NCBI RefSeq assembly: GCF_910589175.1
Contig: NZ_CAJURR010000001.1
Location: 60,366 to 124,365, forward strand
DNA: 64,000 nt
Origin: an uncultured Lactobacillus sp.
GTDB lineage: Bacteria; Bacillota; Bacilli; Lactobacillales; Lactobacillaceae
Direction of reading: 5' to 3'
Under the pieces are notes generated by a model. It saw only the letters and a list, made by a program, of their open reading frames with translations, was not told the origin of the DNA and did no database searches. This document shows positions 8,666-18,751 of the stretch, in pieces (position 1 is the first letter of the stretch; every line of letters starts with the position of its first letter). The position numbers were made by a program, and so were the translations under genes.

Positions 8666-9574
8666 ATGAAAAATAAAAAAAACGTTGATTGTGTAGTTGT
8701 AACCTTTAATAGATTAGATTTATTAAAGGAATGTGTTGAAGCCATTGAGAGTCAAACCTATCCAATAGAACATTTTTTTATTATAGATAATTGTTCTACT
8801 GATAATACTTGGGAATATTTACAATCTATTAAAAGTAAAAAAATAGTTCCTATACATCTAGAAAAAAATCTAGGAGGAGCTGGTGGTTTTAACGCCGGTT
8901 TAAAAACTTTTATTAATAAAAGTAACGCAGACTATGTTTGGATTATGGATGATGATACCATCCCAACCTCAACTGCTTTAGAAAAATTAATTGATAAGTC
9001 AAATATTTCTTCTCATCTTGGATTTTTATGTAGTAATGTACGTTGGCAAGACAATAGTGTAGCTGTCATGAATATTCCAAGTCCAGATAAAGAATGGAAT
9101 AAATATAGTGATCAAGGTGTAACGAAAGTTAAATCAGCATCTTTTGTATCCATTATGTTTCCTAGAAATGTAGTAAAAAAGGTAGGATACCCAATTACTG
9201 ATTTCTTTATTTGGGGCGATGATGTTGAATATACTCTTAGAATTACGCATGATTATCATTTAGATGGATTTATGGTTAATGACTCTTTAGTAGAGCATAA
9301 AATAAAGCAAAATATTGCTACGGATTTGGTTAAAGAAGAGAGCTTGGGTCGTGTAAAACGTTACTATTTGGCACAGCGTAATACAATTTTTTATCTTAAG
9401 AAACATAGTACAAAAAAAGAAGTATTTAAAGCAACCATACGTCAAGGAGTAAAGGTACCAATTAAAGCTTTAATCAAGTCTAAAGACCATAGATTTTATA
9501 GAGCTTGGGTATCAGTAAAAGGTACAGCAGCCGGATTATTTTTTAATCCAAAAATAGAAAAGGTAGAAAAATAA
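8666..9574 (+). CDS. GT2 family glycosyltransferase, GlfT/rhamnosyltransferase-like
   Basis: This 302-residue GT-A protein shows CVVVTFNRLDLLKECVEA, the DxD-type metal and donor site WIMDDDTIP at about residue 95, and WGDDVEYTLR near 190, features shared with galactofuranosyl- and rhamnosyl-transferases. Because glf lies two genes downstream, a galactofuranosyl role is plausible but is an inference. The ATG at 8666 is preferred since AGGAG lies four bases before it; an upstream in-frame ATG at 8651 has no good SD. It overlaps the polymerase gene by one base. Confidence 0.85.
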   Translation: MKNKKNVDCVVVTFNRLDLLKECVEAIESQTYPIEHFFIIDNCSTDNTWEYLQSIKSKKIVPIHLEKNLGGAGGFNAGLKTFINKSNADYVWIMDDDTIPTSTALEKLIDKSNISSHLGFLCSNVRWQDNSVAVMNIPSPDKEWNKYSDQGVTKVKSASFVSIMFPRNVVKKVGYPITDFFIWGDDVEYTLRITHDYHLDGFMVNDSLVEHKIKQNIATDLVKEESLGRVKRYYLAQRNTIFYLKKHSTKKEVFKATIRQGVKVPIKALIKSKDHRFYRAWVSVKGTAAGLFFNPKIEKVEK

Positions 9575-10866
9575 TGATATTTTTAACTTTATCGTTAGTA
9601 TTATTAACTTTATTAGCCTACTATCTAAATAATCGATCATTAGTTTCACCATCAATTCTTTTTTGTGGCGGCATGACTATAGCGTCTTTTATTGCTTGGA
9701 TTAATCAAATAGCTTGGAATCTTGAGTTGGATATAAGAACGTTCTTAGTTATTACCTTAGGTGCGTTAGAATTTATAATAGTAGGATACGTTGTAAATTT
9801 TATTTTCAACACTATATCAAGTGGGACTCGAGCAAAAAAAATAGCCCCTTATAAAGTAATTCCCGAATATGTTGATAAAAGATTTACAAGTATCCTTTTT
9901 ATACAATTAGTAATATTATGTTTAGCAGTATTTACAATCAGGCGAGCTACAGGTATTTCAAATTTAATGACTGCTATCAATTATATTAACTATGTTCAGA
10001 ATGGATTTATAAAAGGACAAATAAATTTACCAGGTTATTTTGGGCTTATTCTTCTTTTTAATAGTTCGGCTGGAATGATGGCTGGATATGTTTTTCTAGA
10101 AAATATAATAGTAAAGCGAAAATTTAATTTAATTTTGTTTTTTAATTTACTTTTGGGTCTTGCAACTCCACTATTAACAGGAGCTCGAGGCGATAGTATT
10201 GTATTTTTAATTGCTTTGACTATTTTAGGATACTTTATAGTTAAAGAACAACATAACTGGAATTCAGCAAATACGAAATATGTTGTCTTAGGTATTATAG
10301 GGGCAATCTTGTTTGTTTTTGTCTTTGAATGGTCTGCTAGCTTAGTGGGAAGAAATATGGAGAATAGTAATCTAGGAGAATATATTTCTACCTATATGGG
10401 AGCAGAAATTGCTAATTTAAATGAATTTATAAAAAATCGTTCATTTCCAATAAAGGGGGAAATTTTTGGACAACAGACTTTTGTAACAATTTTGCCAACT
10501 TTATCACGAGTATTTCGATTTGCTTTGCCAGATTATAAATTGGATATACCGTTTCAAATTTTAAATGGTCATAATACTGGTAACGTAGCAACTATGTTTT
10601 ATTCTTGGCTATATGATTTTGGATATATGGGAATCGGAATTCTAACTATTGTAGTTAGTGGTGTTGGGGAAGTATGTTATAAGTTTGCAAAGCAAAGCAA
10701 TGGTTTTGGAATTATGAAATTAGTTTATAGTTATATAGGTGCCTTAATTGCTTTGTCTTTCTTCTCTAATAGATTTTTTGAAAACCTAAACGTAAATTTT
10801 TTGTATATGATAATCTCATGGATAGTATTAAAATATATTTTATTTAGACGGGGGAAAAACGCATGA
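9574..10866 (+). CDS. wzy: Wzy-type EPS repeat-unit polymerase
   Basis: This 430-residue integral membrane protein has about ten to twelve hydrophobic segments and a long extracytoplasmic loop rich in charged residues (GARGDSIVFLIAL, then FEWSASLVGRNMENSNLGEY). The pattern matches O-antigen/EPS oligosaccharide repeat-unit polymerases, which join flipped repeat units at the outer face of the membrane. Wzy sequences are poorly conserved, so the call rests on topology and on being the only candidate polymerase in a cluster with a flippase and chain-length system. It overlaps the GT2 gene by one base and glf by four. Confidence 0.8.
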   Translation: MIFLTLSLVLLTLLAYYLNNRSLVSPSILFCGGMTIASFIAWINQIAWNLELDIRTFLVITLGALEFIIVGYVVNFIFNTISSGTRAKKIAPYKVIPEYVDKRFTSILFIQLVILCLAVFTIRRATGISNLMTAINYINYVQNGFIKGQINLPGYFGLILLFNSSAGMMAGYVFLENIIVKRKFNLILFFNLLLGLATPLLTGARGDSIVFLIALTILGYFIVKEQHNWNSANTKYVVLGIIGAILFVFVFEWSASLVGRNMENSNLGEYISTYMGAEIANLNEFIKNRSFPIKGEIFGQQTFVTILPTLSRVFRFALPDYKLDIPFQILNGHNTGNVATMFYSWLYDFGYMGIGILTIVVSGVGEVCYKFAKQSNGFGIMKLVYSYIGALIALSFFSNRFFENLNVNFLYMIISWIVLKYILFRRGKNA

Positions 10867-11975
10867 ATTATTTAGTTGTAGGATCAGGCTTATTTGGTGC
10901 AGTATTTGCTCATGAAGCAGCAAAACGTGGTAATAAAGTCACTGTAATTGAACAACGGGATCACTTGGCAGGAAACATTTATACTAGAGAAGTTGATGGG
11001 ATTCAAGTTCATCAATATGGAGCACATATTTTTCATACCTCAAATAAAGAAGTTTGGGATTATGTACAACAATTTGCTGAATTTAATCGATACACAAATG
11101 CGCCCGTAGCTACTTATTATGGTAAAATGTACAATTTGCCATTTAATATGAATACTTTTAGTGAAATGTGGGGAGTAAGAACCCCTCAAGAAGCTCTTGA
11201 AAAAATCAATGAACAGCGTCAAGAAATGGCAGGAAAAGAGCCACAAAATCTTGAAGAACAAGCTATTTCGTTGATTGGACGCGATATCTATGAAAAGTTA
11301 ATTAAAGGCTACACTGAAAAACAATGGGGCAGAAAAGCAACTGAATTACCAGCATTCATTATTAAACGCTTACCAGTTCGATTAACTTATGATAATAACT
11401 ACTTCAACGATGATTATCAAGGAATTCCTAAAGGTGGATACACTCAAATTGTTGAAAAAATGCTTGATAATGAAAATATTGAAGTTAAGTTAAATACTGA
11501 TTTCTTTGATAATAAAGATGAATATTTAAAAAACTTTGATAAGATTGTTTACACGGGAATGATTGATAAGTTTTTTGATTATAAGTTAGGCGAGCTAGAA
11601 TACCGTTCACTTCATTTTGAAACTGAAGAAAAAGATGTAGATAATTATCAAGGTAATGCAGTAATTAACTATACTGATGCAGAGACTCCATATACACGTG
11701 TAATTGAACATAAGCATTTTGAATTTGGTAAAGGCGATAAAAATAAAACAATTATCACACGTGAATATCCAGCTGATTGGAAACGTGGAGATGAACCATA
11801 TTATCCAGTTAACAATGAAAGAAATAACGAATTATACAAGCAATACAGAGAATTAGCTGAAAAAGAAAACGATAAAGTTATTTTTGGTGGTCGCTTAGGT
11901 CAATACAAGTATTACAATATGGATCAAGTAATTTCAGCTGCTTTAGAGTCTGTAAAAGGTGAATTTGAAAAATAA
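10863..11975 (+). CDS. glf: UDP-galactopyranose mutase
   Basis: This 370-residue FAD enzyme interconverts UDP-galactopyranose and UDP-galactofuranose. The N-terminal Rossmann motif YLVVGSGLFGAVFA and the EQRDHLAGN block bind FAD. Further family blocks are YGAHIFHTSN, RYTNAPVATYYGKMYNLPFN, GYTEKQWGRKATELP and YKYYNMDQVI near the C terminus. Length is typical. It means the polymer, or another surface glycan, contains Galf. It starts inside the wzy stop (ATGA overlap). GC content and codon use are a little higher than in the flanking transferases, closer to conserved chromosomal genes. Confidence 0.95.
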   Translation: MNYLVVGSGLFGAVFAHEAAKRGNKVTVIEQRDHLAGNIYTREVDGIQVHQYGAHIFHTSNKEVWDYVQQFAEFNRYTNAPVATYYGKMYNLPFNMNTFSEMWGVRTPQEALEKINEQRQEMAGKEPQNLEEQAISLIGRDIYEKLIKGYTEKQWGRKATELPAFIIKRLPVRLTYDNNYFNDDYQGIPKGGYTQIVEKMLDNENIEVKLNTDFFDNKDEYLKNFDKIVYTGMIDKFFDYKLGELEYRSLHFETEEKDVDNYQGNAVINYTDAETPYTRVIEHKHFEFGKGDKNKTIITREYPADWKRGDEPYYPVNNERNNELYKQYRELAEKENDKVIFGGRLGQYKYYNMDQVISAALESVKGEFEK

Positions 11976-12867
11976 AATGGGAAAACATGCGTATCTAATA
12001 ATTGCTAATCGAAATCCTAACCAGTTAGCTACGTTAATAGCAACCTTAGATGATTCTAGAAATGATATTTTTATTTTATTAGATAAGAAATCTACAAATA
12101 TCTTTCCAGCAGTCTATAAAGCAACCTATGCTACTGTAACGATGATTGATCCAATAAATATATTTTGGGGAGATTATTCTCAAATTGAAGCAGAGCTAGC
12201 ACTTTTTAAAGCTGCAAATAATGGCCATTATGATTATTATCATTTACTTTCCGGTCTTGATTTACCGTTAGCTAATCAAGATCAAATACATGATTTTTTT
12301 GATAAAAATCTAAATAAAGAGTTTATTACATACAGTGGAGCTTTAAATCCAAAAGAGTTATCAGTGAGACTTCATAATTATCATTTTCCTAATACTTTTA
12401 GAACCGATAACAAATTTAAAGGTCTTTATCATAGAATAGAAACAAAATTATATTCTAAAATGCCACAACGAAGAATTAATATTGATAAAATTAGTTTTGG
12501 CTCAAATTGGGTATCACTGGATAATGAGCTTGTCTCAGACTTAGTAGATAATGAAGATTTAATTTATCACTTATTCCATAATGGATTTTTAGTGGATGAA
12601 TTATTTATTCCAATATTTATTAATCTATTTCCAAAATATAAAAAAAGAGTATATGACTCAACTAGAGTTAGTGATAAACCAGATGAGTTTCAAGGCAATT
12701 TACGTTATATAAACTGGTGGGACGGTAGTCCTTATACTTGGCGATTGAAAGACTATAGTATGCTCCAACAAGCTAAGAAAAGAGGTCATCTTTTTTCTCG
12801 TAAATTTGATGAAAATATTGATAGCGATATTATAAAAAAGGTAGTAAACAATAATTTAAGCAGTTAA
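11965..12867 (+). CDS. GT14-like (core-2/I-branching type) glycosyltransferase
   Basis: The 300-residue protein contains KHAYLIIANRNPNQLATLIATL, IFILLDKKS, NIFWGDYSQIEAELALFKAA and the strongly typical YYHLLSGLDLPL followed by a C-terminal HxF/VDELF region, as in bacterial homologues of beta-1,6-N-acetylglucosaminyltransferases. It probably adds a side sugar to the repeat unit. I prefer a TTG start at 11965, five bases after AAGG inside the end of glf; an ATG at 11977 is an alternative but lies far from any SD. It overlaps glf by about ten bases. Confidence 0.8.
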   Translation: MKNKMGKHAYLIIANRNPNQLATLIATLDDSRNDIFILLDKKSTNIFPAVYKATYATVTMIDPINIFWGDYSQIEAELALFKAANNGHYDYYHLLSGLDLPLANQDQIHDFFDKNLNKEFITYSGALNPKELSVRLHNYHFPNTFRTDNKFKGLYHRIETKLYSKMPQRRINIDKISFGSNWVSLDNELVSDLVDNEDLIYHLFHNGFLVDELFIPIFINLFPKYKKRVYDSTRVSDKPDEFQGNLRYINWWDGSPYTWRLKDYSMLQQAKKRGHLFSRKFDENIDSDIIKKVVNNNLSS

Positions 12868-12868
12868 T

Positions 12869-14296
12869 ATGAAGGTTATAAAAAATTATCTATATAATGT
12901 AGGATATCAAGTTCTTGCAATTATTGTTCCACTAATAACTTCTGCTTATGTAAGTAGAGTCTTACGACCAGAAGGTGTAGGAGCAAATTCATTTACAAAT
13001 TCAATTATTCAGTACTTTATTTTAATCGCAAATATGGGAATTGGTTTTTATGGAAACCGACAAATAGCTTATGTACGTGAAAATAGAGCTCAAATGTCAC
13101 GGACTTTTTGGGAAATTCAAATTGTAAAAACAATAATGACTCTATATGCATTCGTAGCATTTGAAGTATTTATGATTTTCTATACTCGTCAACCTGAGTA
13201 CATGTGGGCACAATCTATTAACTTAATTGCGGTGGCCTTAGATATTTCATGGTTTTATGAAGGTATAGAAGATTTTAAGGTTACTGTGTTAAAAAACTCC
13301 TTTGTAAAAATAATTTCGATGATTGCTATTTTTATTTTTATTAAGGAGCCTCATGATGTAACCCTCTATATTATTGTCTTGGCGTTATCTACTTTACTAG
13401 GTAACTTGACATTGTGGCCTAATATTCGACGTGATTTAAGTAGAACAGAGTGGAAAATATTAAACCCATGGCAACATTTTTTACCAATGTTGGAACTATT
13501 TATTCCTCAAATTGCAACTCAAGTCTATGTTCAACTCAATAAAACAATGCTCGGAGTTATGGTAAATGAAACAGCATCAGGATATTATCAGTATTCCGAT
13601 AATTTAGTAAAATTAATTTTAGCACTTGTAACTGCCACGGGAACTGTAATGTTGCCTCATGTGGCTAATGCAGTTTCTCATGGAAATATGGAAAAAGTGA
13701 ATAAGATGCTTTATAAGTCTTTCAATTTCGTTTCTGCTATTTCATACCCTATGATGTTTGGATTAGCTGCCATTTCCTTAACATTAGCTCCAAAGTATTA
13801 TGGTCCAGGATATGGTCCAGTTGGACCAGCAATGATGATTGAATCTATTGTAATTTTAATCATTGCGTGGAGTAATGTTATTGGAGTTCAATATTTGCTT
13901 CCAATTCATAGACAAAAGCAATTTACATGGTCTGTAACCTTAGGAGCTATTGTAAATCTAATTTTAAATGTCCCTCTTATTAAAATGTGGGGGTTAAATG
14001 GAGCTATGTGGTCAACAGTTATATCAGAAATAGCTGTAACATTCTATCAAATGTGGTCTGTTAGAGACCTTTTAAATTTTAAAGCACTATTTTTAGACTC
14101 TTGGAAGTATTGTGTAGCTGGGATATTAATGTTTATTCCAGTATTTTGGATGAATTTACATTTGCCTCAATCATGGTTAATGTTAGGTATTGAAGTGCTT
14201 ATTGGAATTTTGATTTATGGAGTAGCTATTTGGATATTGAGAGCTTCAATACTTGACGAAGCTAGAAGGCTAATAAAGGAAAAGATACATAAATAA
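12869..14296 (+). CDS. wzx: Wzx-type polysaccharide flippase
   Basis: This 475-residue MOP-superfamily membrane transporter has about twelve to fourteen transmembrane helices. The N terminus (NYLYNVGYQVLAIIVPLITSAYVSRVLRPEG) is characteristic of the polysaccharide biosynthesis flippase family, which moves lipid-linked repeat units to the outer leaflet. It starts one base after the preceding stop and ends one base before the acyltransferase, so it is translated as part of the operon. No SD of note is visible before the ATG, consistent with coupling. Confidence 0.92.
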   Translation: MKVIKNYLYNVGYQVLAIIVPLITSAYVSRVLRPEGVGANSFTNSIIQYFILIANMGIGFYGNRQIAYVRENRAQMSRTFWEIQIVKTIMTLYAFVAFEVFMIFYTRQPEYMWAQSINLIAVALDISWFYEGIEDFKVTVLKNSFVKIISMIAIFIFIKEPHDVTLYIIVLALSTLLGNLTLWPNIRRDLSRTEWKILNPWQHFLPMLELFIPQIATQVYVQLNKTMLGVMVNETASGYYQYSDNLVKLILALVTATGTVMLPHVANAVSHGNMEKVNKMLYKSFNFVSAISYPMMFGLAAISLTLAPKYYGPGYGPVGPAMMIESIVILIIAWSNVIGVQYLLPIHRQKQFTWSVTLGAIVNLILNVPLIKMWGLNGAMWSTVISEIAVTFYQMWSVRDLLNFKALFLDSWKYCVAGILMFIPVFWMNLHLPQSWLMLGIEVLIGILIYGVAIWILRASILDEARRLIKEKIHK

Positions 14297-14297
14297 G

Positions 14298-15314
14298 ATG
14301 AAAAAAAGACAATCAAATTTTGAACTATTACGTATAATATGCATGTTTTTAATAGTTGCTGGTCATGTTACATGGCAAACTAAGTTTTCTTATGATGAAT
14401 TAAATTTGGTTCATCGAGTATCTATTCAAAGTTTATGGATGGGTGGAGAACTAGGTGTATGGGGTTTTACCCTAATTTCAGCTTATTTTTTAAGTGGATC
14501 ACATTTTAAAATAAAATCCTTGAAAAAAATCTGGGGAATTACCTTATTTTATTCAATATCTATTTACTTATTATTAGTGATTTTCCATGTTATTCCAATC
14601 AATCCTAAAGATGCACTTAAATCTTTTCTACCAGTTTTAACAGGAAATTATTGGTATGTTTCTGCCTATATTGGTATGTATATTTTAGTGCCATATATGA
14701 ATATTGTAATTGAACATTTGGATAAAAAAGAATATCAAAAGCTTCTTTTACTTCTATTTATTATGTTTTCTTTACTTCCTTATTTAAAGAATATTACAGT
14801 AGTAACTAATAATAATTCTGTAATTAATTTAGTTTATATTTATTTTGTAGGAGGATATCTAAGAAAATATTCTTCTGATTTTACAAAAGAAAATCAAAAA
14901 TATTATATTTTAATATTTTTAGGATCACTAATTTTAATGTTGAGCTCTATAGTTGTACTAGATTTGATTAGACCTAAGTCATGGTTTGCATTTTTGACTA
15001 CATCAAGTCCTTTAGAAGCTATAGCTGGTGTATCGCTCTTCTTGATTGCTAAAAACACCTCTATTTCTTATAACGAAATAATAAATAAAATTGCTGCATC
15101 TACGTTTGCTGTATATTTAATTCGCTGTCAAGCTATTTTTCTACCAATTTTATGGGATAAGATTGTTCATGCACAACAATGGCAAACGATTCCATATACG
15201 GCAGGATATGAATTGTTAGTTGCATGTGTTATTTATTGCACAGCAACGCTAATTGATTTTACTAGACTATATATTTTACACTTATGGTCAAAAATAAAAG
15301 TTAGATTTGGTTAA
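14298..15314 (+). CDS. Acyltransferase 3 family membrane protein (EPS O-acetylation)
   Basis: This 338-residue integral membrane protein begins with RQSNFELLRIICMFLIVAGHVTW; the R-x10-H pairing (the LRI...GH motif) is the acyltransferase-3 catalytic signature. About ten membrane helices follow. Family members move acetyl or succinyl groups from CoA across the membrane to sugars. At the end of an eps operon it most likely O-acetylates the repeat unit. A paralogous decayed gene follows directly. Confidence 0.87.
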   Translation: MKKRQSNFELLRIICMFLIVAGHVTWQTKFSYDELNLVHRVSIQSLWMGGELGVWGFTLISAYFLSGSHFKIKSLKKIWGITLFYSISIYLLLVIFHVIPINPKDALKSFLPVLTGNYWYVSAYIGMYILVPYMNIVIEHLDKKEYQKLLLLLFIMFSLLPYLKNITVVTNNNSVINLVYIYFVGGYLRKYSSDFTKENQKYYILIFLGSLILMLSSIVVLDLIRPKSWFAFLTTSSPLEAIAGVSLFLIAKNTSISYNEIINKIAASTFAVYLIRCQAIFLPILWDKIVHAQQWQTIPYTAGYELLVACVIYCTATLIDFTRLYILHLWSKIKVRFG

Positions 15315-15335
15315 AAATAAAGAGATACGAACAAT

Positions 15336-16325
15336 ATGAAAAGAATTAGAGACTCAAAGTTTGAATTATTACGTATTGTTTCCATGATATTAATTGTTAT
15401 TTCTCATTATTCGTTATGGGGGAAGAAACCTATAGATATAAATATTTAATTTATCAACCTTTAGGATAAATTGATGTTTGTGTATTTGTATTTATTTCAG
15501 GTTACTTTTTATCGTCACGTGTTTTGAGTGCAAAGGATGGCTGGCACAGAGTAAAAAAATTATGGATAAAAACTTTAATTTATTCATGGCTAATATTTGT
15601 AGTTGTTATTAGCATAACAGGATTAAAAAGTTTATCTATTACTAAAATCTTAACAGCAATTTTTCCAGTTGTTTTTGGTGAATATTGATTTATTACTGGA
15701 TGCTATTTATTCCACTTTTAAATCGAATGCTTATGTCATTAAATAAAAACGAACTTAAGTATTACATTGGAATAATTGCATTTATTTCTACGGTCTTACC
15801 ATTGTTTGTTAAAAGTCTTCGTCCATTTGGAGATATAAATTCGGCAGCAGTTTTAATAACAGTTTATTTAATAGCCGGCTACATGAAAAAATATGATATA
15901 AAATTAAGTAAATTTATATCATGGTGCATATTTATCGGGGGACTTATCCTTGAATTAATCTCAATTATGGTATTAAGAAATCATGGTGATAAAATGATTC
16001 ATTTTACTTATGGTATCATTCCAATGGTTTCTGCTTTTGGATTATTTAATATAGGTATTTCGATGAAGAACTTTTATAATAAGTTTATTAACTATATTGC
16101 ATCATCGGTTTTGGCAGCATATCTCATTACAGAAGATCCATTTATAAGAATGTGGTTATGGAATGACTTTCTTCATGTTTCTAAGTTGCAGAACTATAAT
16201 TATCTTTTCTTTCTTTTGTATGGAATAGTTATTTCCATATTGTTGTTATAGTATGTTGCTTAATAGATAAAATATATGAACAAATTGAAAAAATGATTGG
16301 AGAAAGTGAGTATATTGAAAACTAG
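15336..16325 (+). pseudogene. Decayed second acyltransferase 3 gene
   Basis: An ATG at 15336 opens RIRDSKFELLRIVSMILIVISH, a clear paralogue of the preceding acyltransferase, but the frame stops after about 36 codons. Coding similarity then continues in shifted frames. There is a TGA where a Trp is expected in GEYWFIT at about 15685, a long remaining frame from 15685 to 16251, and a last shift to a frame ending in LIDKIYEQIEKMIG at 16323-16325. At least three lesions are needed to explain this, so it is not phase-variable in a simple way. It implies loss of one acyl modification of the EPS. Confidence 0.8.
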
Positions 16326-16339
16326 TTCCTAGCCTACGA

Positions 16340-16378
16340 AAAAAGAGAGGAACGTCGGTATTAAGAGTATCTCTTTTT
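16340..16378 (+). terminator. Candidate terminator of the eps operon
   Basis: AAAAAGAGA at 16340-16348 can pair with TCTCTTTTT at 16370-16378 across a loop of about 21 bases. The A-rich left arm and T-rich right arm suit a weak intrinsic terminator right after the decayed acyltransferase. Confidence 0.4.
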
Positions 16379-16423
16379 CAATATACTTTAGATTTTGACA
16401 CTTTATCTGCATAAGTTTGTATA

Positions 16424-16466
16424 AAAAAATACCCATCAGTATTTAGGTATACTGGTGGGTATTTTC
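16424..16466. terminator. Strong hairpin terminator
   Basis: An inverted repeat with arms 16430-16442 and 16449-16461 (TACCCATCAGTAT against ATACTGGTGGGTA) with a six-base loop is followed by TTTT and preceded by AAAAAA, so it may act on both strands. It closes the EPS region. Confidence 0.75.
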
Positions 16467-16544
16467 TTGCAGGAAATGGAAAGCTTAATATTTTGGAATA
16501 ATTTTCTTCCCGCATATAGTAGTTTATCATGCTTTCTTTAAATA

Positions 16545-16950
16545 GTCAGGCAAGCGCTAAAAATTGAAGTATTTAACCTCTACGCCTTATCAATTAGAGA
16601 GATATATCATCAATTTTGAGGGGATAGACTTTATAAATGACAAAAACGATAAGCAGGCTGGATAATTTCATTTACATAGATCTTATGGTATTACCGTTAA
16701 TATTCTTTTTAAAATAATTAGAGAAAATAATATTAGGGGCTTTAATATCAAGTTGAAATCTATACAATCATTAAGAGCGGACATAAGCAAGCACCTTTAT
16801 TCTTTAGAATAGGAGGAGAAGATTTAATTCAGTAAGCCTTATGTCTCTTTTTTGCAATAAAAAATTCTGTCGATAGAATATGATAGATATTCATCACCAG
16901 AAAAAAGTATAGAACCTCTGTAGTCTGCTCTCTAAAGCTAAAATTTGGTC
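16545..16950 (-). mobile_element. ISL3-type transposase remnant (5' part)
   Basis: This segment aligns by eye with the 5' part of the larger ISL3-like remnant further right (compare the stretch around 20050-20260): shared blocks include the contexts of ttaccgttaatattc, attagagaaa, atcattaaga and gacataagcaa. All frames are full of stops. It has no visible terminal repeats of its own. It marks an old insertion or recombination scar at the border of the accessory island. Confidence 0.5.
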
Positions 16951-17534
16951 ACGATAATAGATGCTCTAAATATCCCAATTCAGTATAATAATACAAGCTA
17001 ATAAAGATTTAGAATTTGCTGTATTCTCTAGTTTGTTGAATTAGTTTATTCTCTTAGGATGAGTTATCTTGTGATAAAGATATCTGGGAAGATTGGTAGA
17101 ATGTAGGGAAAAATGAAAAAATATTTTGATCAATATAAAATTTTAGATAAGTTTTTAATTGTTACAATTAGATAACAGTTGGCAAAAATTAGATTCTGGA
17201 GAAAAAGGATCTAGTAATTTAGTAAGTATAGATGAAAATAATTTAGATATAATAAATCAATTTATTTATGTACTATATGTAGATTCAGAACAAGTTCCGT
17301 ATTTTTATGGAATATATCTAGATGGTGATTCATGATACAATTTAATTATAAAAATAAAGTTATTAAAAATAATGACTATTCATTCTTAATAGCTGAAGAA
17401 TTTGAAAGGTGATAAAATAGTTTGTAAAAAAGGATTTTTTTTGTGTATAAACTATTTTACAGTCTTTAATGTAATATTTATAATGTTAAGCTATTCATAA
17501 ATGATACAATATATTAATTAATGGAACTTCGATG

Positions 17535-17540
17535 TATAAT
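17535..17540 (+). promoter_or_regulatory. -10 element of the ImmA/DUF4411 operon
   Basis: TATAAT preceded by TG lies 45 bases before the ATG at 17585. No consensus -35 is present at 17 bases (tattaa). No obvious operator palindrome was seen. Confidence 0.4.
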
Positions 17541-17584
17541 TTTCGGATAAATCTATACATTTAAAGGTAAAGAAGGTGGGAGTA

Positions 17585-18751
17585 ATGGTAACTGCAACAT
17601 TTAAAGTCAATAACAAAATTTTAAAATGGGTTTTACAGATTGCTGATGATAAACTAGGTGTTGATTGGATTGATAAGATTAAAGTGTGGATGAAAGGAGA
17701 AAAAACTCCCACTATTCATCAGTTACAAGTTCTCAGTAAAAAGTCTCAAATTCCTTTTGGAAACTTCTTTTTGTCAGATCCTCCTATGGAAGAGATTCCA
17801 TTACTTAAGTTTCGAACTATTAATAATGACGAAGTAACAAAAGTTAGTAGTGAATTGTTAAAAATGATTGATTCTATGGAGATGAGGTCAGATTGGCTTG
17901 AAGATTATAGAATAAGAGAGGGATATTCTCCAATTTTGTTTGTAGGAATGGGAGAGCATAATAGTCAACAATCTTCGGAAGAAATCGCCAAACAAATTTT
18001 GAAATTTTTTAATCTAAAAGAAGATTGGAATATTCAACTTAAATCTAATCAAAATGCATTCAATTATCTTAGAACTATAATTACTAGTCATGGGATAGTA
18101 GTAGAGACGAGCAGTTTTGTTGGAAATAATACAAGAGATGGCTTAAATATTAATGAATTTAGAGCATTTGTATTAATTAAAAGATATGCTCCTTTAATTT
18201 TTATCAATACAAAAGATAGCCAAAATGCGAGATTATTTTCTTTAGTTCATGAATTAGTACATCTGTGGTATGGCAAAACTGAATTATTTAATTATAATTT
18301 TCAAACTGACCCAAAATATCTAAATAAAAAATTTGAACAGCGGGTAAATAAAATAGCTGAATCCATTATATTTAATAAAAAATATTTTATTAGATACTGG
18401 AATAGTATTAGAAACTCAGATTTTGAAAAAATTTATAAAATAGCTAAAAAATTCAAAGCAAGTCCTATGGCAACGGCAATAACAGCTAAAAATTATAAAT
18501 TGATTTCTCAAGAATTAGTTAATGAAATTAAAAAAGAAACTTCACAATTTATAGTTAAGTCATCTCATACTGGAGGTCCTAATTTCTATGACACGTTGGC
18601 GTATAAATTAGACCATAATTTTGCGTCTGCTGTGATTAATAGTACGGATCAGGGAGATACAACCTATTTAGATGCATTTAATTTGTTAAATGTGAAGAAT
18701 ATGCACGCTTACAATGAATTAAAGGCTAGAGTGGAGGAGAAAAATAAATGA
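17585..18751 (+). CDS. ImmA/IrrE family metallopeptidase, antitoxin-like partner of the PIN-like gene
   Basis: The 388-residue protein has a zinc-peptidase motif HELVHLW at about residues 222-228, preceded by the RLFSLV helix typical of ImmA/IrrE (COG2856) proteins. The N-terminal ~65 residues (ILKWVLQIADDK... TPTIHQLQVLSKKSQIPFGNFFL) occupy the position of an XRE-type DNA-binding region. The ATG at 17585 is favoured by AGGTGG five bases upstream. It overlaps the following gene by four bases. This order, COG2856 protein then DUF4411 PIN-like protein, is a recurring toxin-antitoxin-like pair in bacteria; antitoxin and regulator function is inferred from that. Confidence 0.85.
   Translation: MVTATFKVNNKILKWVLQIADDKLGVDWIDKIKVWMKGEKTPTIHQLQVLSKKSQIPFGNFFLSDPPMEEIPLLKFRTINNDEVTKVSSELLKMIDSMEMRSDWLEDYRIREGYSPILFVGMGEHNSQQSSEEIAKQILKFFNLKEDWNIQLKSNQNAFNYLRTIITSHGIVVETSSFVGNNTRDGLNINEFRAFVLIKRYAPLIFINTKDSQNARLFSLVHELVHLWYGKTELFNYNFQTDPKYLNKKFEQRVNKIAESIIFNKKYFIRYWNSIRNSDFEKIYKIAKKFKASPMATAITAKNYKLISQELVNEIKKETSQFIVKSSHTGGPNFYDTLAYKLDHNFASAVINSTDQGDTTYLDAFNLLNVKNMHAYNELKARVEEKNK

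Larger units (their letters stand above)
16467..17584. other. Decayed intergenic region between EPS locus and TA-like pair
   Basis: No intact gene is visible in about 1.1 kb. The first half holds part of a transposase remnant (separate entry). At about 17114-17400 there are short coding-like fragments in different frames (MKKYFDQYKILDKF, then a frame with DNSWQKLDSGEKGSSNLVS and YFYGIYLDGDS), interrupted by stops, from a gene I do not recognise. A TATAAT at 17535-17540 with a preceding TG is 45 bases before the next gene and probably drives it. Confidence 0.5.

Noticed and set aside
15685..16251. A stand-alone 188-residue membrane protein
   Set aside because: It is the middle part of the decayed acyltransferase; flanking coding sequence continues in other frames.
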